Positions 16,750-25,254 of a DNA stretch of 64,000 nucleotides are shown one piece after another; position 1 is the first letter of the stretch; each line of letters opens with the position of its first letter. The translations under genes were made by a program, and so were the position numbers. The DNA lies in assembly GCF_002215035.1 (NCBI RefSeq), contig NZ_NKFP01000006.1:1872530-1936529 (forward strand), written 5' to 3'. The notes under the pieces were generated by a model that was not told where the DNA came from, did not search any database, and saw nothing but the letters and a program-made list of their open reading frames with translations. This stretch comes from Leptolyngbya ohadii IS1. GTDB taxonomy: Bacteria; Cyanobacteriota; Cyanobacteriia; Elainellales; Elainellaceae.

Positions 16750-17688
16750 ATGACGCAGCACCTTATGCCTTCAGCTGGACAAGACGACTTCAATCCCCTG
16801 TCGCTTCAAGATCAGGTGCAGATTGCGCTAGCGGTTGCCGATGAACCCTCGCTGAAGTCATTGCTGACGGACTGTGTATCCCCGATCGCCCCCGCTCACC
16901 GGATTCGCAGTATCCAAACAAAAGTGAGTGTTCCCCTTGCCGCTCCTGCGATCGAACCTGCTTCCAGGCTCATGGCACAGACGATCGACGGCATCCTGGC
17001 GTTTGAGAAGATTCACTGCGTTCTGGTTCCCTCCGCAGACGAACTGAAGCAGGGCATCGCCGACTATACCCAACGCTACGGCAACGATCGCGGCTATGTG
17101 GATCTGACCCGCTGCGAATCCGAGATGCAGACCCTCGGACAGTCCATTCCCCTATCGCAGGCATTGGCACTGCTGACCCATTCCGGCTTTACGCCACGGC
17201 AAATTCAGAGTATTTTGCATCTGCCCCAGGATGGCTGGTTTCAGTCCTGGTGGTACACCGTCGATGCCCTGGGCGAATTCACGGTGCCGTTTTTGCGGGT
17301 GCTGCGAACCCTTTACTATCCCGACGGCAGGGTCACAATTCAGTACAAAGACTTTTTTGCCAAAGACAAACCCGCCTGCTACATGAGCGAACCCCAGCAG
17401 GTGATTGTAATGCTCAAGCAAGATCGCAGCTTCAGCGAAACCCTGGCACGGATTAACCTGGCACGCCAGCAGCTCAGTATTGATCGCGTCATTCTCGTGG
17501 GCACCCACCTCTCGGAACTGGAGGCAAAAGGCTATATCAATCAGGGCGTTAGCCTCTACATGACGCGATCGCTCCACCTTCCCACTCCGGCAAGCTGTCT
17601 TCAATGCGTTAATTTAGAATGCCCGCTGCATGGGCGATCGGATCCGCCATCAGCCCTATATTCCAGGTTTGGTAGGTTTGATATCTAA
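16750..17688 (+). CDS. Conserved-looking protein of unknown function with C-terminal CxxCx4C motif
   Basis: The 312-residue soluble product does not match a family that I know. The N-terminal half is helical (LQDQVQIALAVADEPSLKSLLTD). A middle segment, LLTHSGFTPRQIQSILHLPQDGWFQSWWY, looks like an HTH-like helix pair followed by aromatic residues. It continues DGRVTIQYKDFFAKDKP and a nucleotide-fold-like stretch SIDRVILVGTHLSELEAKGYI. The end carries CLQCVNLECPLHG, a likely metal or Fe-S site. Codon use is native. It stands alone on the plus strand and converges with the DUF1350 gene. The ATG at 16750 follows AGGTATTGTC. Confidence 0.75.
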   Translation: MTQHLMPSAGQDDFNPLSLQDQVQIALAVADEPSLKSLLTDCVSPIAPAHRIRSIQTKVSVPLAAPAIEPASRLMAQTIDGILAFEKIHCVLVPSADELKQGIADYTQRYGNDRGYVDLTRCESEMQTLGQSIPLSQALALLTHSGFTPRQIQSILHLPQDGWFQSWWYTVDALGEFTVPFLRVLRTLYYPDGRVTIQYKDFFAKDKPACYMSEPQQVIVMLKQDRSFSETLARINLARQQLSIDRVILVGTHLSELEAKGYINQGVSLYMTRSLHLPTPASCLQCVNLECPLHGRSDPPSALYSRFGRFDI

Positions 17689-17784
17689 GGAGGCAGAGCC
17701 TCCAAACGGCATTCCAACGCAGAGCATCGGAACGAGAAGAAAACAACGAGAAAGAGGTTCAGCTCCCCTGCTCCCCGCTCCTTG

Positions 17785-17832
17785 CTTTACTCATCCACTC
17801 ATCCACTCATCTACTCATCCACCCATCCACTC
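17785..17832. repeat. CCACTCAT minisatellite
   Basis: About six tandem copies of an 8-bp unit (CCACTCAT with variants CTACTCAT and CCACCCAT) lie between the convergent genes ending at 17688 and 17834. The same unit makes the arrays at 27059-27300. Confidence 0.8.
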
Positions 17833-17833
17833 C

Positions 17834-18706
17834 CTACTCAGCATCCCGCGAGTAAATCTCATCCGAATAAACCGGATCAAGCCAATAAAGCAGAGTGCGT
17901 TTGAGCTGATTCAGATCGCGGGTGAGTTCCTGGCGGAAGAATTGCCCGATCGCATCGAAGGGGGTGAATTCCTTGCCGGTTTGCCACTGGATATCCTGCC
18001 CGCAGGGGGTGAGGTGGTTGCCGCGCAGGATTTTGAGATAGGTGGTTTCCGGGAAGCGATCGTTCAGGGCTAGCGTCAGGGGTTTGGTCTGGTCGATGTC
18101 GTCGCTGTTAAACTTCACCAGGAGGTTGCGCTTGACCTGATAGTGTTCGGCGATCAGGCGATTGGTTTCTTCGGGGGACGGGGTAAATTCCACGTCAAAA
18201 TTGGCAAGCTGGGGCAGGGACAGGTCCTTGAACTGGGTGGAAAGCTGATTGGTGAATTGGGTGATCCATTGGCTGCCGACTTTCGAGAGTTCGCTGAATT
18301 GCTCCAGCATCGGGATCGATCGCCTTGCCGGATAGTTGTTAAACGAAATTAAAATATTTCCGGCGCGTTCCTGCGGGTATAAACTGCCGATCAGCAAATG
18401 CACTTTGCAGCCCATACTGTGACCCATACCGTAGACGGGCAACTCCTCTTGCAAAATATCCGTTTGCAGATGCTCGATCCCCAAATTGCCAATTCTCAGC
18501 GTCCGTTGGGCGATCGTCGTATGATCCAGCGTATTCACAAACGGCGTTGCCACGATCGCATAGCCCTGGTTTGCCAGGAATTCCAGCAGGGTGCGGTAGG
18601 TGAGCTGGGGAGCGGTTGCCACAAATGCGCCGCCCAAAAAATGAATGATGGCGATGGGCTGGGGCGGGATCAGCACCCAGTTGCCGTAGAGTTCCTGCCA
18701 TTCCAT
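17834..18706 (-). CDS. DUF1350 family alpha/beta-hydrolase-like protein
   Basis: The 290-residue product begins with a beta-strand/turn segment IIHFLGGAFVATAPQLTYR (an oxyanion-hole-like HFLGGAF) and has GMGHSMGCKVHLL near residue 93, the nucleophile elbow GxSxG of alpha/beta hydrolases. A late GNHLTPCGQD segment (near residue 235) could supply the catalytic His. DUF1350 is widespread in cyanobacteria and plants; no substrate is established that I know of. It lies 77 bp after the cupin gene on the same strand and may be cotranscribed with it. Confidence 0.85.
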   Translation of the reverse strand: MEWQELYGNWVLIPPQPIAIIHFLGGAFVATAPQLTYRTLLEFLANQGYAIVATPFVNTLDHTTIAQRTLRIGNLGIEHLQTDILQEELPVYGMGHSMGCKVHLLIGSLYPQERAGNILISFNNYPARRSIPMLEQFSELSKVGSQWITQFTNQLSTQFKDLSLPQLANFDVEFTPSPEETNRLIAEHYQVKRNLLVKFNSDDIDQTKPLTLALNDRFPETTYLKILRGNHLTPCGQDIQWQTGKEFTPFDAIGQFFRQELTRDLNQLKRTLLYWLDPVYSDEIYSRDAE

Positions 18707-18783
18707 AGGGTTGTAATATTGCCTGACTGAATAGAGCCTGCTTCTCTATTGTAGGGATCGGGTCGGGACGGCTATGGGGACGG

Positions 18784-19392
18784 CTAAAAATTCTTCGCCG
18801 TGTGTGCGATCGGATCGTACTCAAATCGGCGGGAATGGTAGGTTTCGCCGTAGAGACTGAAGCTGAAGGTGGGTTCGTCACCGATCGCTTTAACGCTGTG
18901 AATCGCATCTCCCGTAAAGCTAATGATGTCTCCGGGCAGCAGGATAATCTCGCCTACGGCTTCTACCCGCTGGGGAAACTTAGCATCAGGGACGCGCCGC
19001 CAGATCGTATTGCTTTCCTCGCCTTCCAGAATGGCGACAATGCCCCAGTTACCGTGATTGTGAATCGTGGAGACAATGCCCGGTTTGGCAATCGCCGTTT
19101 GCGCCGTCAGCGGATAGCCGATTTCGTCGTAGAGCATTTTTGCCGGAATGCCCGTCTCGGCGAGTTCAGGCTTTTGGGTTTGCAGCCAGTAGGAATTAGT
19201 AATCAGCCGTCGCACGATCGCCCTCAGAATGGCAAGCCGATCGATTTCATCGTGATCTTCGTTCAGGGCATCCTCGACTTCGGTGAGAAAGCGGTGAAAG
19301 TGGTAGGGAGTCCGCAGCAGATCCCAGGCTTTAGGAGGCTTGCAGACCCGCCAGCTTCCATCCCCCGTGACCAGAAAATCTCGGTTTTTCAT
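18784..19392 (-). CDS. Cupin-fold, cysteine-dioxygenase-like protein
   Basis: The 202-residue product has a single cupin core: ISTIHNHGNWG-type motif (STIHNHGNWGIVAILEGEE near residues 107-125) with two metal-binding His, and a second motif LLPGDIISFTGDAIHSVKA near 151-169 with the third His. This is the pattern of cysteine dioxygenase-type and related metal-dependent cupins; the substrate is unknown. Its ATG overlaps the stop of the preceding TPR-like gene (ATGA), and AGGTGA precedes it, so translation is coupled. Confidence 0.78.
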   Translation of the reverse strand: MKNRDFLVTGDGSWRVCKPPKAWDLLRTPYHFHRFLTEVEDALNEDHDEIDRLAILRAIVRRLITNSYWLQTQKPELAETGIPAKMLYDEIGYPLTAQTAIAKPGIVSTIHNHGNWGIVAILEGEESNTIWRRVPDAKFPQRVEAVGEIILLPGDIISFTGDAIHSVKAIGDEPTFSFSLYGETYHSRRFEYDPIAHTAKNF

Positions 19393-20006
19393 GGCTCACC
19401 TGCCCGGTTACGATCGCTACCGTTCGCCATTTCGTTTCTTTGACTATTTCCTTGAATATTCGCTTCAGTATCCTCTTCGTCATCATCAGGATGATCGAGA
19501 ATATCCCGCACTACGTTTCCGCCAAATTCATTGCGAGTCTCAATTTCGCTCACCCGAACGGCAATCCGTCTGGCTAATTCTGTCTCTCCTAAGCGAGCAA
19601 GAATCAGTCCTGATGCAGCATAGGCATTGATATAAAGGCGAATCTGGGGATCTTCCAGACGATCGAGCAGGATGGGTTTAAGCACTGTCCAGTCTTCGGG
19701 CAGCAGTTCCGTTTGCCTCACCTTGTCCAGCACTCGCGTCGTCACTTGCAATGCCAAATCATTGTTGTGGGTGTAAAAGAAATAGCGATAGGCAGACACC
19801 AGCACATCGGGATGATCATCAGCAAGGGCAAGTGCCTGAGCCATATAGCCATTGGCAAGTTCTGGCTGATCCCAATGGGCAGAAACTAGCATCAGCTGTT
19901 GTTTGACGGTTTCGGGAACGTCATACCAGGACAGTCGGTTGGTGGTTAATTGAGGATTCGATCGCTGATGGACAGGGGGCTTGTGCTGGAGATTGAAGGA
20001 AGACAT
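19389..20006 (-). CDS. Helical repeat (TPR-like) protein of unknown function
   Basis: The product is about 205 residues from the ATG at 20006 (an in-frame TTG lies six bases earlier). It has paired amphipathic helices: LSWYDVPETVKQQLMLVSAHW, ELANGYMAQALALADDHPDVLVSAYRY, DLALQVTTRVLDKVR and RLYINAYAASGLILARLGETELA, which resemble TPR/HEAT-like pairs. The C-terminus is acidic and then polar (DDDEEDTEANIQGNSQRNE), probably disordered. Translational coupling with the cupin suggests a shared function, perhaps as a scaffold. I do not recognise a named family. Confidence 0.7.
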   Translation of the reverse strand: MSSFNLQHKPPVHQRSNPQLTTNRLSWYDVPETVKQQLMLVSAHWDQPELANGYMAQALALADDHPDVLVSAYRYFFYTHNNDLALQVTTRVLDKVRQTELLPEDWTVLKPILLDRLEDPQIRLYINAYAASGLILARLGETELARRIAVRVSEIETRNEFGGNVVRDILDHPDDDEEDTEANIQGNSQRNEMANGSDRNRAGEP

Positions 20007-20341
20007 AGCCAAAATGCCGTGGAAGGATTGGCTAGCCGCCCGTTCTGAGATGTCTGGAGCTTCTAGCCAATCAGTTTGTGGTGTGTGCAGATTGTAGAAG
20101 ATGAAAATTGAAAGCTCTGTCCTTCAATTAAGCCTGTACTCAATTCGTGAAGCGCCTGAGCGATCGGCTTTTTAGAGATTGTTTGAGGATAAAGCCCTGG
20201 TATTTTGCGCTAGAGAAATCTTGGGGGGAATGCGAGGCGATCGGCAGATGTTTATCCTGTAGGGCGATGCCTAGCAGATCTTTCTTCGGAGTAGTCGAGT
20301 ATCCGGTGGGGGCGGAGGTTGTAGGTTAGGGTTTGAGATCC

Positions 20342-20625
20342 TGCATTGCCCCCTAAATCCCCCACAAGTGGCTACGGTGTACACAGAAGTCGAGTCTGTG
20401 GGTGTTCGAGTCCTTGCCGCCCCCTAAATCCCCCAATTCTGGGGGACTTCCGATCCTTCTACATCGAACAATTGAGTCAGATGATGAGCAAAAGATAATT
20501 GGGTCAAATTGTTGGAGCTAAAGGGTTTCAAAGTCCCCCAAGCTTGGGGGATTTAGGGGGCGTTAGGCGCTGCGCGACTCGACTGAGGATTTGTGTGTAC
20601 ACGGTAGCCACAAGTGGAGGACTTC
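20342..20625. repeat. Composite palindromic repeat element with CCCCCTAAATCCCCC ends
   Basis: CCCCCTAAATCCCCC occurs at 20349-20363 and 20420-20434 and in inverse orientation at 20546-20560. Outer arms also pair: CCACAAGTGGCTACGGTGTA (starting 20362) with the complement of a segment near 20595-20617. The element is thus nested inverted repeats around about 100 bp of unique DNA, with no coding capacity. It looks like a non-autonomous mobile element or several merged dispersed repeats. No other gene is visible in 20007-20661. Confidence 0.7.
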
Positions 20626-20661
20626 GAGATCGATCGTCAGGTGTATTGCAGCGGAGGTGGA

Positions 20662-21087
20662 TTACACTATGCCGGGACCTCTGCCACGCTTGTCGCGCTC
20701 AACCGTTAAATCTCCGGCACTGTCCTGGTTCACTTCTGCCAGTTCTTCAGCTCGTTCAGCTTCTCTTGCTGCTTCAGCCTGCCGTGCATCTCCCGGTACT
20801 TCGTAGTACATCTCTGGCTCGATCGCGTAGTTGTTCAGCAACCCTTCTTTGTCAACGGTGTAACCGTCTGTCGTGTGAATGCTCTCAGCATCCGTCTGCT
20901 CATCGGTCGCTTCACTGGCTTCCTGCGCTTCGGTTGGATGAGTTTTAAACCGATCGCCTTCTCGCTCCATGCGGGCAGCTGTTTCGGCAGGAATGATATG
21001 GGGATCGTAGGCATTTTCAGCAGCGCGATCGGCAGAATCGGAAGCAGTGTGGTGGGTGCGGTTCTTATTTGTAGTTTCGCTACTCAT
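20662..21087 (-). CDS. Acidic hydrophilic protein of unknown function
   Basis: The 141-residue product has no hydrophobic helix and no cysteine. It is rich in Glu, Ala, Asp and Thr, with an Ala/Glu heptad-like helix (DARQAEAAREAERAEELAEV) that could be a coiled coil and a central ordered-looking patch DGYTVDKEGLLNNYAIEPEM. Such composition resembles stress or desiccation-related hydrophilins, but this is only by analogy. A neighbouring palindromic repeat begins just past its stop. The ATG at 21087 is preceded by an A-rich stretch without a clear ribosome site. Confidence 0.65.
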   Translation of the reverse strand: MSSETTNKNRTHHTASDSADRAAENAYDPHIIPAETAARMEREGDRFKTHPTEAQEASEATDEQTDAESIHTTDGYTVDKEGLLNNYAIEPEMYYEVPGDARQAEAAREAERAEELAEVNQDSAGDLTVERDKRGRGPGIV

Positions 21088-21480
21088 CTAAAAATTCCTT
21101 GTCAAAAATTTGTTTACGTCCCAAGAGTAGCCCGTCTGTAACGACAAACGCACTCTCCCTGAAGCGGAAATCATTGATGTTTAAGCAAGTTTTGGCTCCA
21201 TCGAAAGGAGGAGTTTTAAAGCAACAAAGTACGAAATAGGGAATATTCTATTATTTGCATTTGGCGGAATTTTGGTGCAGCGGCTTGAATTCTATGACTT
21301 GGTTTCCGGATTATGAATTGAAGCAGTTGCTTGATGTGTGGGTGATTTTTAATGGGTCTTTGCGCGATCGTTCCTGCTCAGAACTAAACTACTGCAGATT
21401 CGCATTTCAGCATTTGAGTTCAAAAGGCGATCGTTCCTGTTTTGCAGCCCAACGTCCGAGATTAAAAAGAAATTTTTTGA

Positions 21481-21627
21481 GTTCAAAAGACCTATTCTGT
21501 CAGTCAGATTGAGGAGGCAATTACTTGGTTTGAGCGGGAAGACGATCGCGTTTCCTGTCCGTTTGAACAAGTGTGGAGCAAAAATCTAGCGCAGGAAATT
21601 GTCCGCGAATTACGCAATCAAGCTTAA
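21481..21627 (+). pseudogene. Possible coding remnant (C-terminal fragment)
   Basis: A 48-residue open stretch (ending AITWFEREDDRVSCPFEQVW, then NLAQEIVRELRNQA, TAA at 21625) reads like the tail of a real protein. It begins right after an in-frame TGA and has no start codon or ribosome site. The upstream part to 21200 is broken in all frames. It may be debris of a deleted gene in the repeat-rich spacer 21088-21765. Confidence 0.3.
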
Positions 21628-21635
21628 AGTCAGTT

Positions 21636-21695
21636 CAAAGTCCCCCACCTCGCGCTTCAAGCGCGGTAAATGACAGATGGGGGATTTAGGGGGCT
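21636..21695. repeat. Further copy of the AAAGTCCCCCA...GGGGGATTTAGGGGG repeat
   Basis: AAAGTCCCCCA (21638-21647) and GGGGGATTTAGGGGG (21679-21693) frame a short hairpin-like centre (TCGCGCTTCAAGCGCGGT). It is a one-sided relative of the element at 20342-20625, about 1 kb away. Confidence 0.75.
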
Positions 21696-21765
21696 GCAAG
21701 GGCTAGCACTCAGACAGATTCGCCTAATGTACACCCCACAGCCACTCCTGGATAATCTCCAAACC

Positions 21766-23538
21766 TTAACTCGCTTGAATTTCCCGCAGCTCATGCTGAT
21801 CCCAAAGCTGCCGATACAGCCCCGACTCCGCCAGCAGTTCCGTGTGAGTGCCCGCCTGCACAATTCGTCCGTGATCCATCACCAAAATACGATCGGCGGT
21901 GGCAGCGGCAGAAAGCTGGTGAGAGATAAACAAAACCGTTTTGCGGCGCGTTCCTTCGGAAAGATTGTGCAGAATTTCCGTGGCGGTCTGGTTGTCTACG
22001 CTGGAGAGGGCATCGTCCAGAATCAGCACGGGGGCATCCGTCAGTAAGGCTCTAGCCAGGGCAGTTCGCTGTCTTTGTCCGCCGGAGAGGGTAATGCCTC
22101 GTTCTCCCACGATCGTCTCGTAGTGCTGCGGGAAGTTGAGGATTTCCTGGTGAATTTGCGCCTGTTTTGCGGCGTATTCCACCTCAGGCTGTTCGCTCAG
22201 CGGGTCGCCATAGCGAATGTTGTTCTTAATCGTGGTGCTAAACAAAAAGCTTTCCTGCGGCACATAGGCGATCGCCGATCGCAGATCCTCCAGCCGCAGC
22301 TGCGTGATATCGTATCCGTCCAGAAATAGCTGACCGGGGGCAATCTCCAGCAGACGCGGAATCGCATTTGCCAGCGTACTTTTACCGGAACCAATCGATC
22401 CCACAATGGCGACCGTCTCGCCCGGATGAATCAGAAACTTGACCCGATCGAGGGCAGGCTGCTTCGCATCGGGATAGCTAAAGGTCAGGTTATCCGCCTG
22501 GAGTTCTCCCTGGACTTGCGATCGCGTCAGGCTAATCGCATCGGCTGCATCGTGAATTTTGGGTTCCGTAGAGAGGATCATTTCCAGGCGATCGATACTC
22601 ACTTCTCCCCGCTGGAATGCCGTAATTGTAAAGCCCAGCAAAGCTGTGGGAAACACCAGCCGTTCTGCAAACAGCAGCAGCGCCACAAAATCGCCCACCG
22701 ATAAAGTGTTATTGCCGATCGCCCCCACCCCCAACGCCAGCAGCGCCAGCTGACTCACACTTGCCAATCCGCGCAGCAGCGGAAACAGCGTGTTTTGAGT
22801 TTTAGAAAGCTTCAGGTTTGCCTTCAGCAACTGCTGATTCAACTGGCGGAAAGCCTGTCGCTCGTTTTCCTCCTGGGCGTAGATCTTGATCAGCGCAATG
22901 CCGCTCATGTCCTCCTGGATCAGGTCACTCAGGCTAGAGGTTTCCTGCTGGACGTGCATCTGGTAGTTTCGCAATCGGTGACTGAAAAGCTGCACCAATG
23001 CCAGAATCAGCGGATACACTGCCACCGCCACCAGCGTCAGCCGCACGTTAATCATCAGCATCGCGGGCAGGGTAAGGGCATAGGCGAGGATCAAATTCAC
23101 CGTACTCAGGACGGCAAATCCCACCAGGCGGCGAATATTATCGACATCACTTGTGGCACGGCTGATCAGATCCCCCGGTGTATTAATCGCAAAGTAGCCC
23201 GGTTCCAGCCTCAGCAGATGCCCAAAGATTTTCTGCTTCAGGTCAAACTCCACCTGCCGCCCCATCCCAAACAGCAGAATCCGCGATGACATTCGCACGC
23301 CCCACATAATGGTAGACAGCAGCAGCACCAGCAGCGAATAGTAAATGACGCGATCGAAGTTAAAGTTGCGCTGAAGCTCATCCAGCCCGTCCCGAATCAG
23401 CAGCGGAATCTGCACTGATATCCAGTTGACGACTACTAGAGAGACTATCCCGATCGCCAGTCCCCGCCAGTGAGGACGCATATAGGACAGGAGTTTTTTG
23501 AGCCGACTACGAGAGTCAGTCATGGGGGAGTCAGCCAT
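21766..23538 (-). CDS. ABC exporter, fused membrane and ATPase domains (type IV exporter half-transporter)
   Basis: The 590-residue half-transporter has six helices in residues about 20-300, then an ATPase with Walker A VGSIGSGKST near 378, Q-loop YVPQESFLFS, signature TLSGGQRQRTALARAL and Walker B LILDDALSSVD. The residue after the Walker B Asp is Asp instead of the usual catalytic Glu, as in MdlA/MdlB-type proteins that often form heterodimers. It probably exports a lipid, peptide or drug from the cytoplasm; the substrate is not visible. An alternative ATG five codons in (MTDSRSR) is equally possible. No partner gene is adjacent. Confidence 0.9.
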   Translation of the reverse strand: MADSPMTDSRSRLKKLLSYMRPHWRGLAIGIVSLVVVNWISVQIPLLIRDGLDELQRNFNFDRVIYYSLLVLLLSTIMWGVRMSSRILLFGMGRQVEFDLKQKIFGHLLRLEPGYFAINTPGDLISRATSDVDNIRRLVGFAVLSTVNLILAYALTLPAMLMINVRLTLVAVAVYPLILALVQLFSHRLRNYQMHVQQETSSLSDLIQEDMSGIALIKIYAQEENERQAFRQLNQQLLKANLKLSKTQNTLFPLLRGLASVSQLALLALGVGAIGNNTLSVGDFVALLLFAERLVFPTALLGFTITAFQRGEVSIDRLEMILSTEPKIHDAADAISLTRSQVQGELQADNLTFSYPDAKQPALDRVKFLIHPGETVAIVGSIGSGKSTLANAIPRLLEIAPGQLFLDGYDITQLRLEDLRSAIAYVPQESFLFSTTIKNNIRYGDPLSEQPEVEYAAKQAQIHQEILNFPQHYETIVGERGITLSGGQRQRTALARALLTDAPVLILDDALSSVDNQTATEILHNLSEGTRRKTVLFISHQLSAAATADRILVMDHGRIVQAGTHTELLAESGLYRQLWDQHELREIQAS

Positions 23539-23625
23539 AGTTTAAAGATGGAGAGCCAAATGGGGGAGCCAGTCAGGAACCGGGCATCACACACAGTCTA
23601 TCGTTTTCATTACTCTCCCGGCAGC

Positions 23626-24705
23626 TTAAACGGTCAATGGGTCGGCTAACCAGCCTCGCAGGAAGTAGTAAATGGTTGCCAGATACTCATCGACCACCCG
23701 CGTCGTAATCACCAACGCCTCCGCGCTAGGAATAATGTCCGTGACGGCAGCAAACTGAAGTCCTCGCTCAATCTGAAAAACATAGAAATCTGTCGGTCGG
23801 GCAATCACCCGGAAGTTGAGATTGGTAAACGTGGAGGCAGTTCGCCGGATCGAAAGCGCAGGCGCAACCAGGACGATCGGCACTCGATTGGCTGTCACGG
23901 GAACCGGAACCGGAGAGGCATTGTTATTACAGACCGCAAAGATCTGACAGTTGGCATTCCCCGCTGCACCCGTCAGAATACGCTGAACCGCCTGGGCACT
24001 GCTGCGCGGATCAACCCCATCGCGATCGACCTGAATTCGATCGTTCGGAACGCCGTTTGCCGTTAGCAGTGCCCGAATATTCTGTTCACTGTTGAGCCGT
24101 TCGCCGTTGCCGTCAATACTGCTGACAATCACCAGTGGATTTGTGCCACGCGCCACACGAGTCGCATAAAGCTGAGCTGCATAGAGCAGCCGCGACTGAA
24201 GATTAATGCTCAGCCCTCCTTCTGTATTGCTCACCTGCGATCGAATTCGCGAAGACGGATCGGAAGGGAGTGCCCCATCCCCTAATACAACGATCGCCTG
24301 CCCTTCCGGGGGATTGCTTGCCTCCTGTCGCTGCACGGCTTCTAGCACCGTTCGCTGTTCCGTTTGAGCCGTCAGCGCATAAGCTACCAGCGGCAGACTA
24401 AACACCAGCAAAATGATGAATGCTGTCAGAACCTGTGCCCCAGCAACATTCTTTAGACCCTTGCGCAGGGAAGCTAGCAGAAACGCCAGCGATAGCCCCA
24501 GCGGTCGCAAAAAGAAGGCAATAAACGACCACAGAATCCCCACCGTGCGATTCGTCGGCTCCAAAAATGCCAGCACCAGCAGCAGCACCAGTACAATTCC
24601 GCCTAGCCAGGTGAGGTAGCGGCGATCGATAAAGTTTTGCAGGATATAGCGAACGATAAAAAAGATGGCGGTCAGGAGGATCAGTTGCGTAATCAGTTCA
24701 AACAT
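23626..24705 (-). CDS. YdcF/DUF218-like membrane protein
   Basis: From the ATG at 24705 the product has 359 residues (MFELITQLILL). Four hydrophobic helices lie in the first 120 residues. A periplasmic- or lumen-facing domain starts QAIVVLGDGALPSDPSSRIR, continues SRLLYAAQLYATRVARGTNPLVIVSS and VDRDGVDPRSSAQAV, the order typical of the DUF218/YdcF fold (VLG at the start, a sugar or peptide envelope role suspected). A long insertion with NANCQIFAVCNNN may form a disulfide. A TTG at 24747 would extend it by 14 residues. It diverges from the ferredoxin gene. Confidence 0.72.
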   Translation of the reverse strand: MFELITQLILLTAIFFIVRYILQNFIDRRYLTWLGGIVLVLLLVLAFLEPTNRTVGILWSFIAFFLRPLGLSLAFLLASLRKGLKNVAGAQVLTAFIILLVFSLPLVAYALTAQTEQRTVLEAVQRQEASNPPEGQAIVVLGDGALPSDPSSRIRSQVSNTEGGLSINLQSRLLYAAQLYATRVARGTNPLVIVSSIDGNGERLNSEQNIRALLTANGVPNDRIQVDRDGVDPRSSAQAVQRILTGAAGNANCQIFAVCNNNASPVPVPVTANRVPIVLVAPALSIRRTASTFTNLNFRVIARPTDFYVFQIERGLQFAAVTDIIPSAEALVITTRVVDEYLATIYYFLRGWLADPLTV

Positions 24706-24959
24706 CGGCTTCTTTTGCGGCTGTTTTTGCGGCAGGGCGTGCCCCAACGGGCGATTTCACGGAGCGGCGAATCCATTAAAACCTGTCCCATAATACTGGG
24801 TGATTTGATTTACGCAACGCAATCGCCCAATCGCCACGAGATTCCCGGAAATCGGTACACTAAAAGACGGTGAACAGGAGTGCTGCGGATTGTCCGCTAG
24901 AGGATTTTTGTGTCCGGCAATCCTGACCCAACCCATCCCGCCGATCTTGAGAGAACCCT

Positions 24960-25187
24960 ATGCCGCATACGATCGTAACCAACACCTGCGAGGGCATTGC
25001 TGACTGCGTAGATGCCTGCCCGGTTGCCTGTATTCACGAAGGTCCAGGGAAAAATACCAAAGGCACCGACTGGTACTGGATTGATTTTTCCACCTGCATT
25101 GACTGCGGCATTTGCCTGCAAGTTTGCCCTGTAGAAGGGGCGATCGTCCCGGAAGAACGTCCGGATTTGCAGTCCACGCCGAAATAG
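24960..25187 (+). CDS. Bacterial-type ferredoxin with two Fe-S clusters
   Basis: The 75-residue product carries eight cysteines in two groups: C10, C16, C20, C24 (C-x5-C-x3-CP-x2-C) and C46, C49, C52, C56 (CxxCxxCxxxCP). The pattern fits a 2[4Fe-4S] or 7Fe bacterial-type ferredoxin that transfers electrons in the cytosol. It is not PsaC, whose sequence and 81-residue length differ. The ATG at 24960 lies soon after AGAGAACCCT. It precedes a LivF-type ATPase by 67 bp; a functional link is not evident. Confidence 0.88.
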   Translation: MPHTIVTNTCEGIADCVDACPVACIHEGPGKNTKGTDWYWIDFSTCIDCGICLQVCPVEGAIVPEERPDLQSTPK

Positions 25188-25254
25188 CCACGCTATCCTA
25201 AGTATCTAGGTTCACCGCCCACCCAATTTTCCTAACTTCCCTGTTTTCTCTGCC

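Noticed and set aside
24960-25187. Ferredoxin considered as psaC
   Set aside because: PsaC has 81 residues and a different cysteine spacing and sequence; this is a separate bacterial-type ferredoxin.
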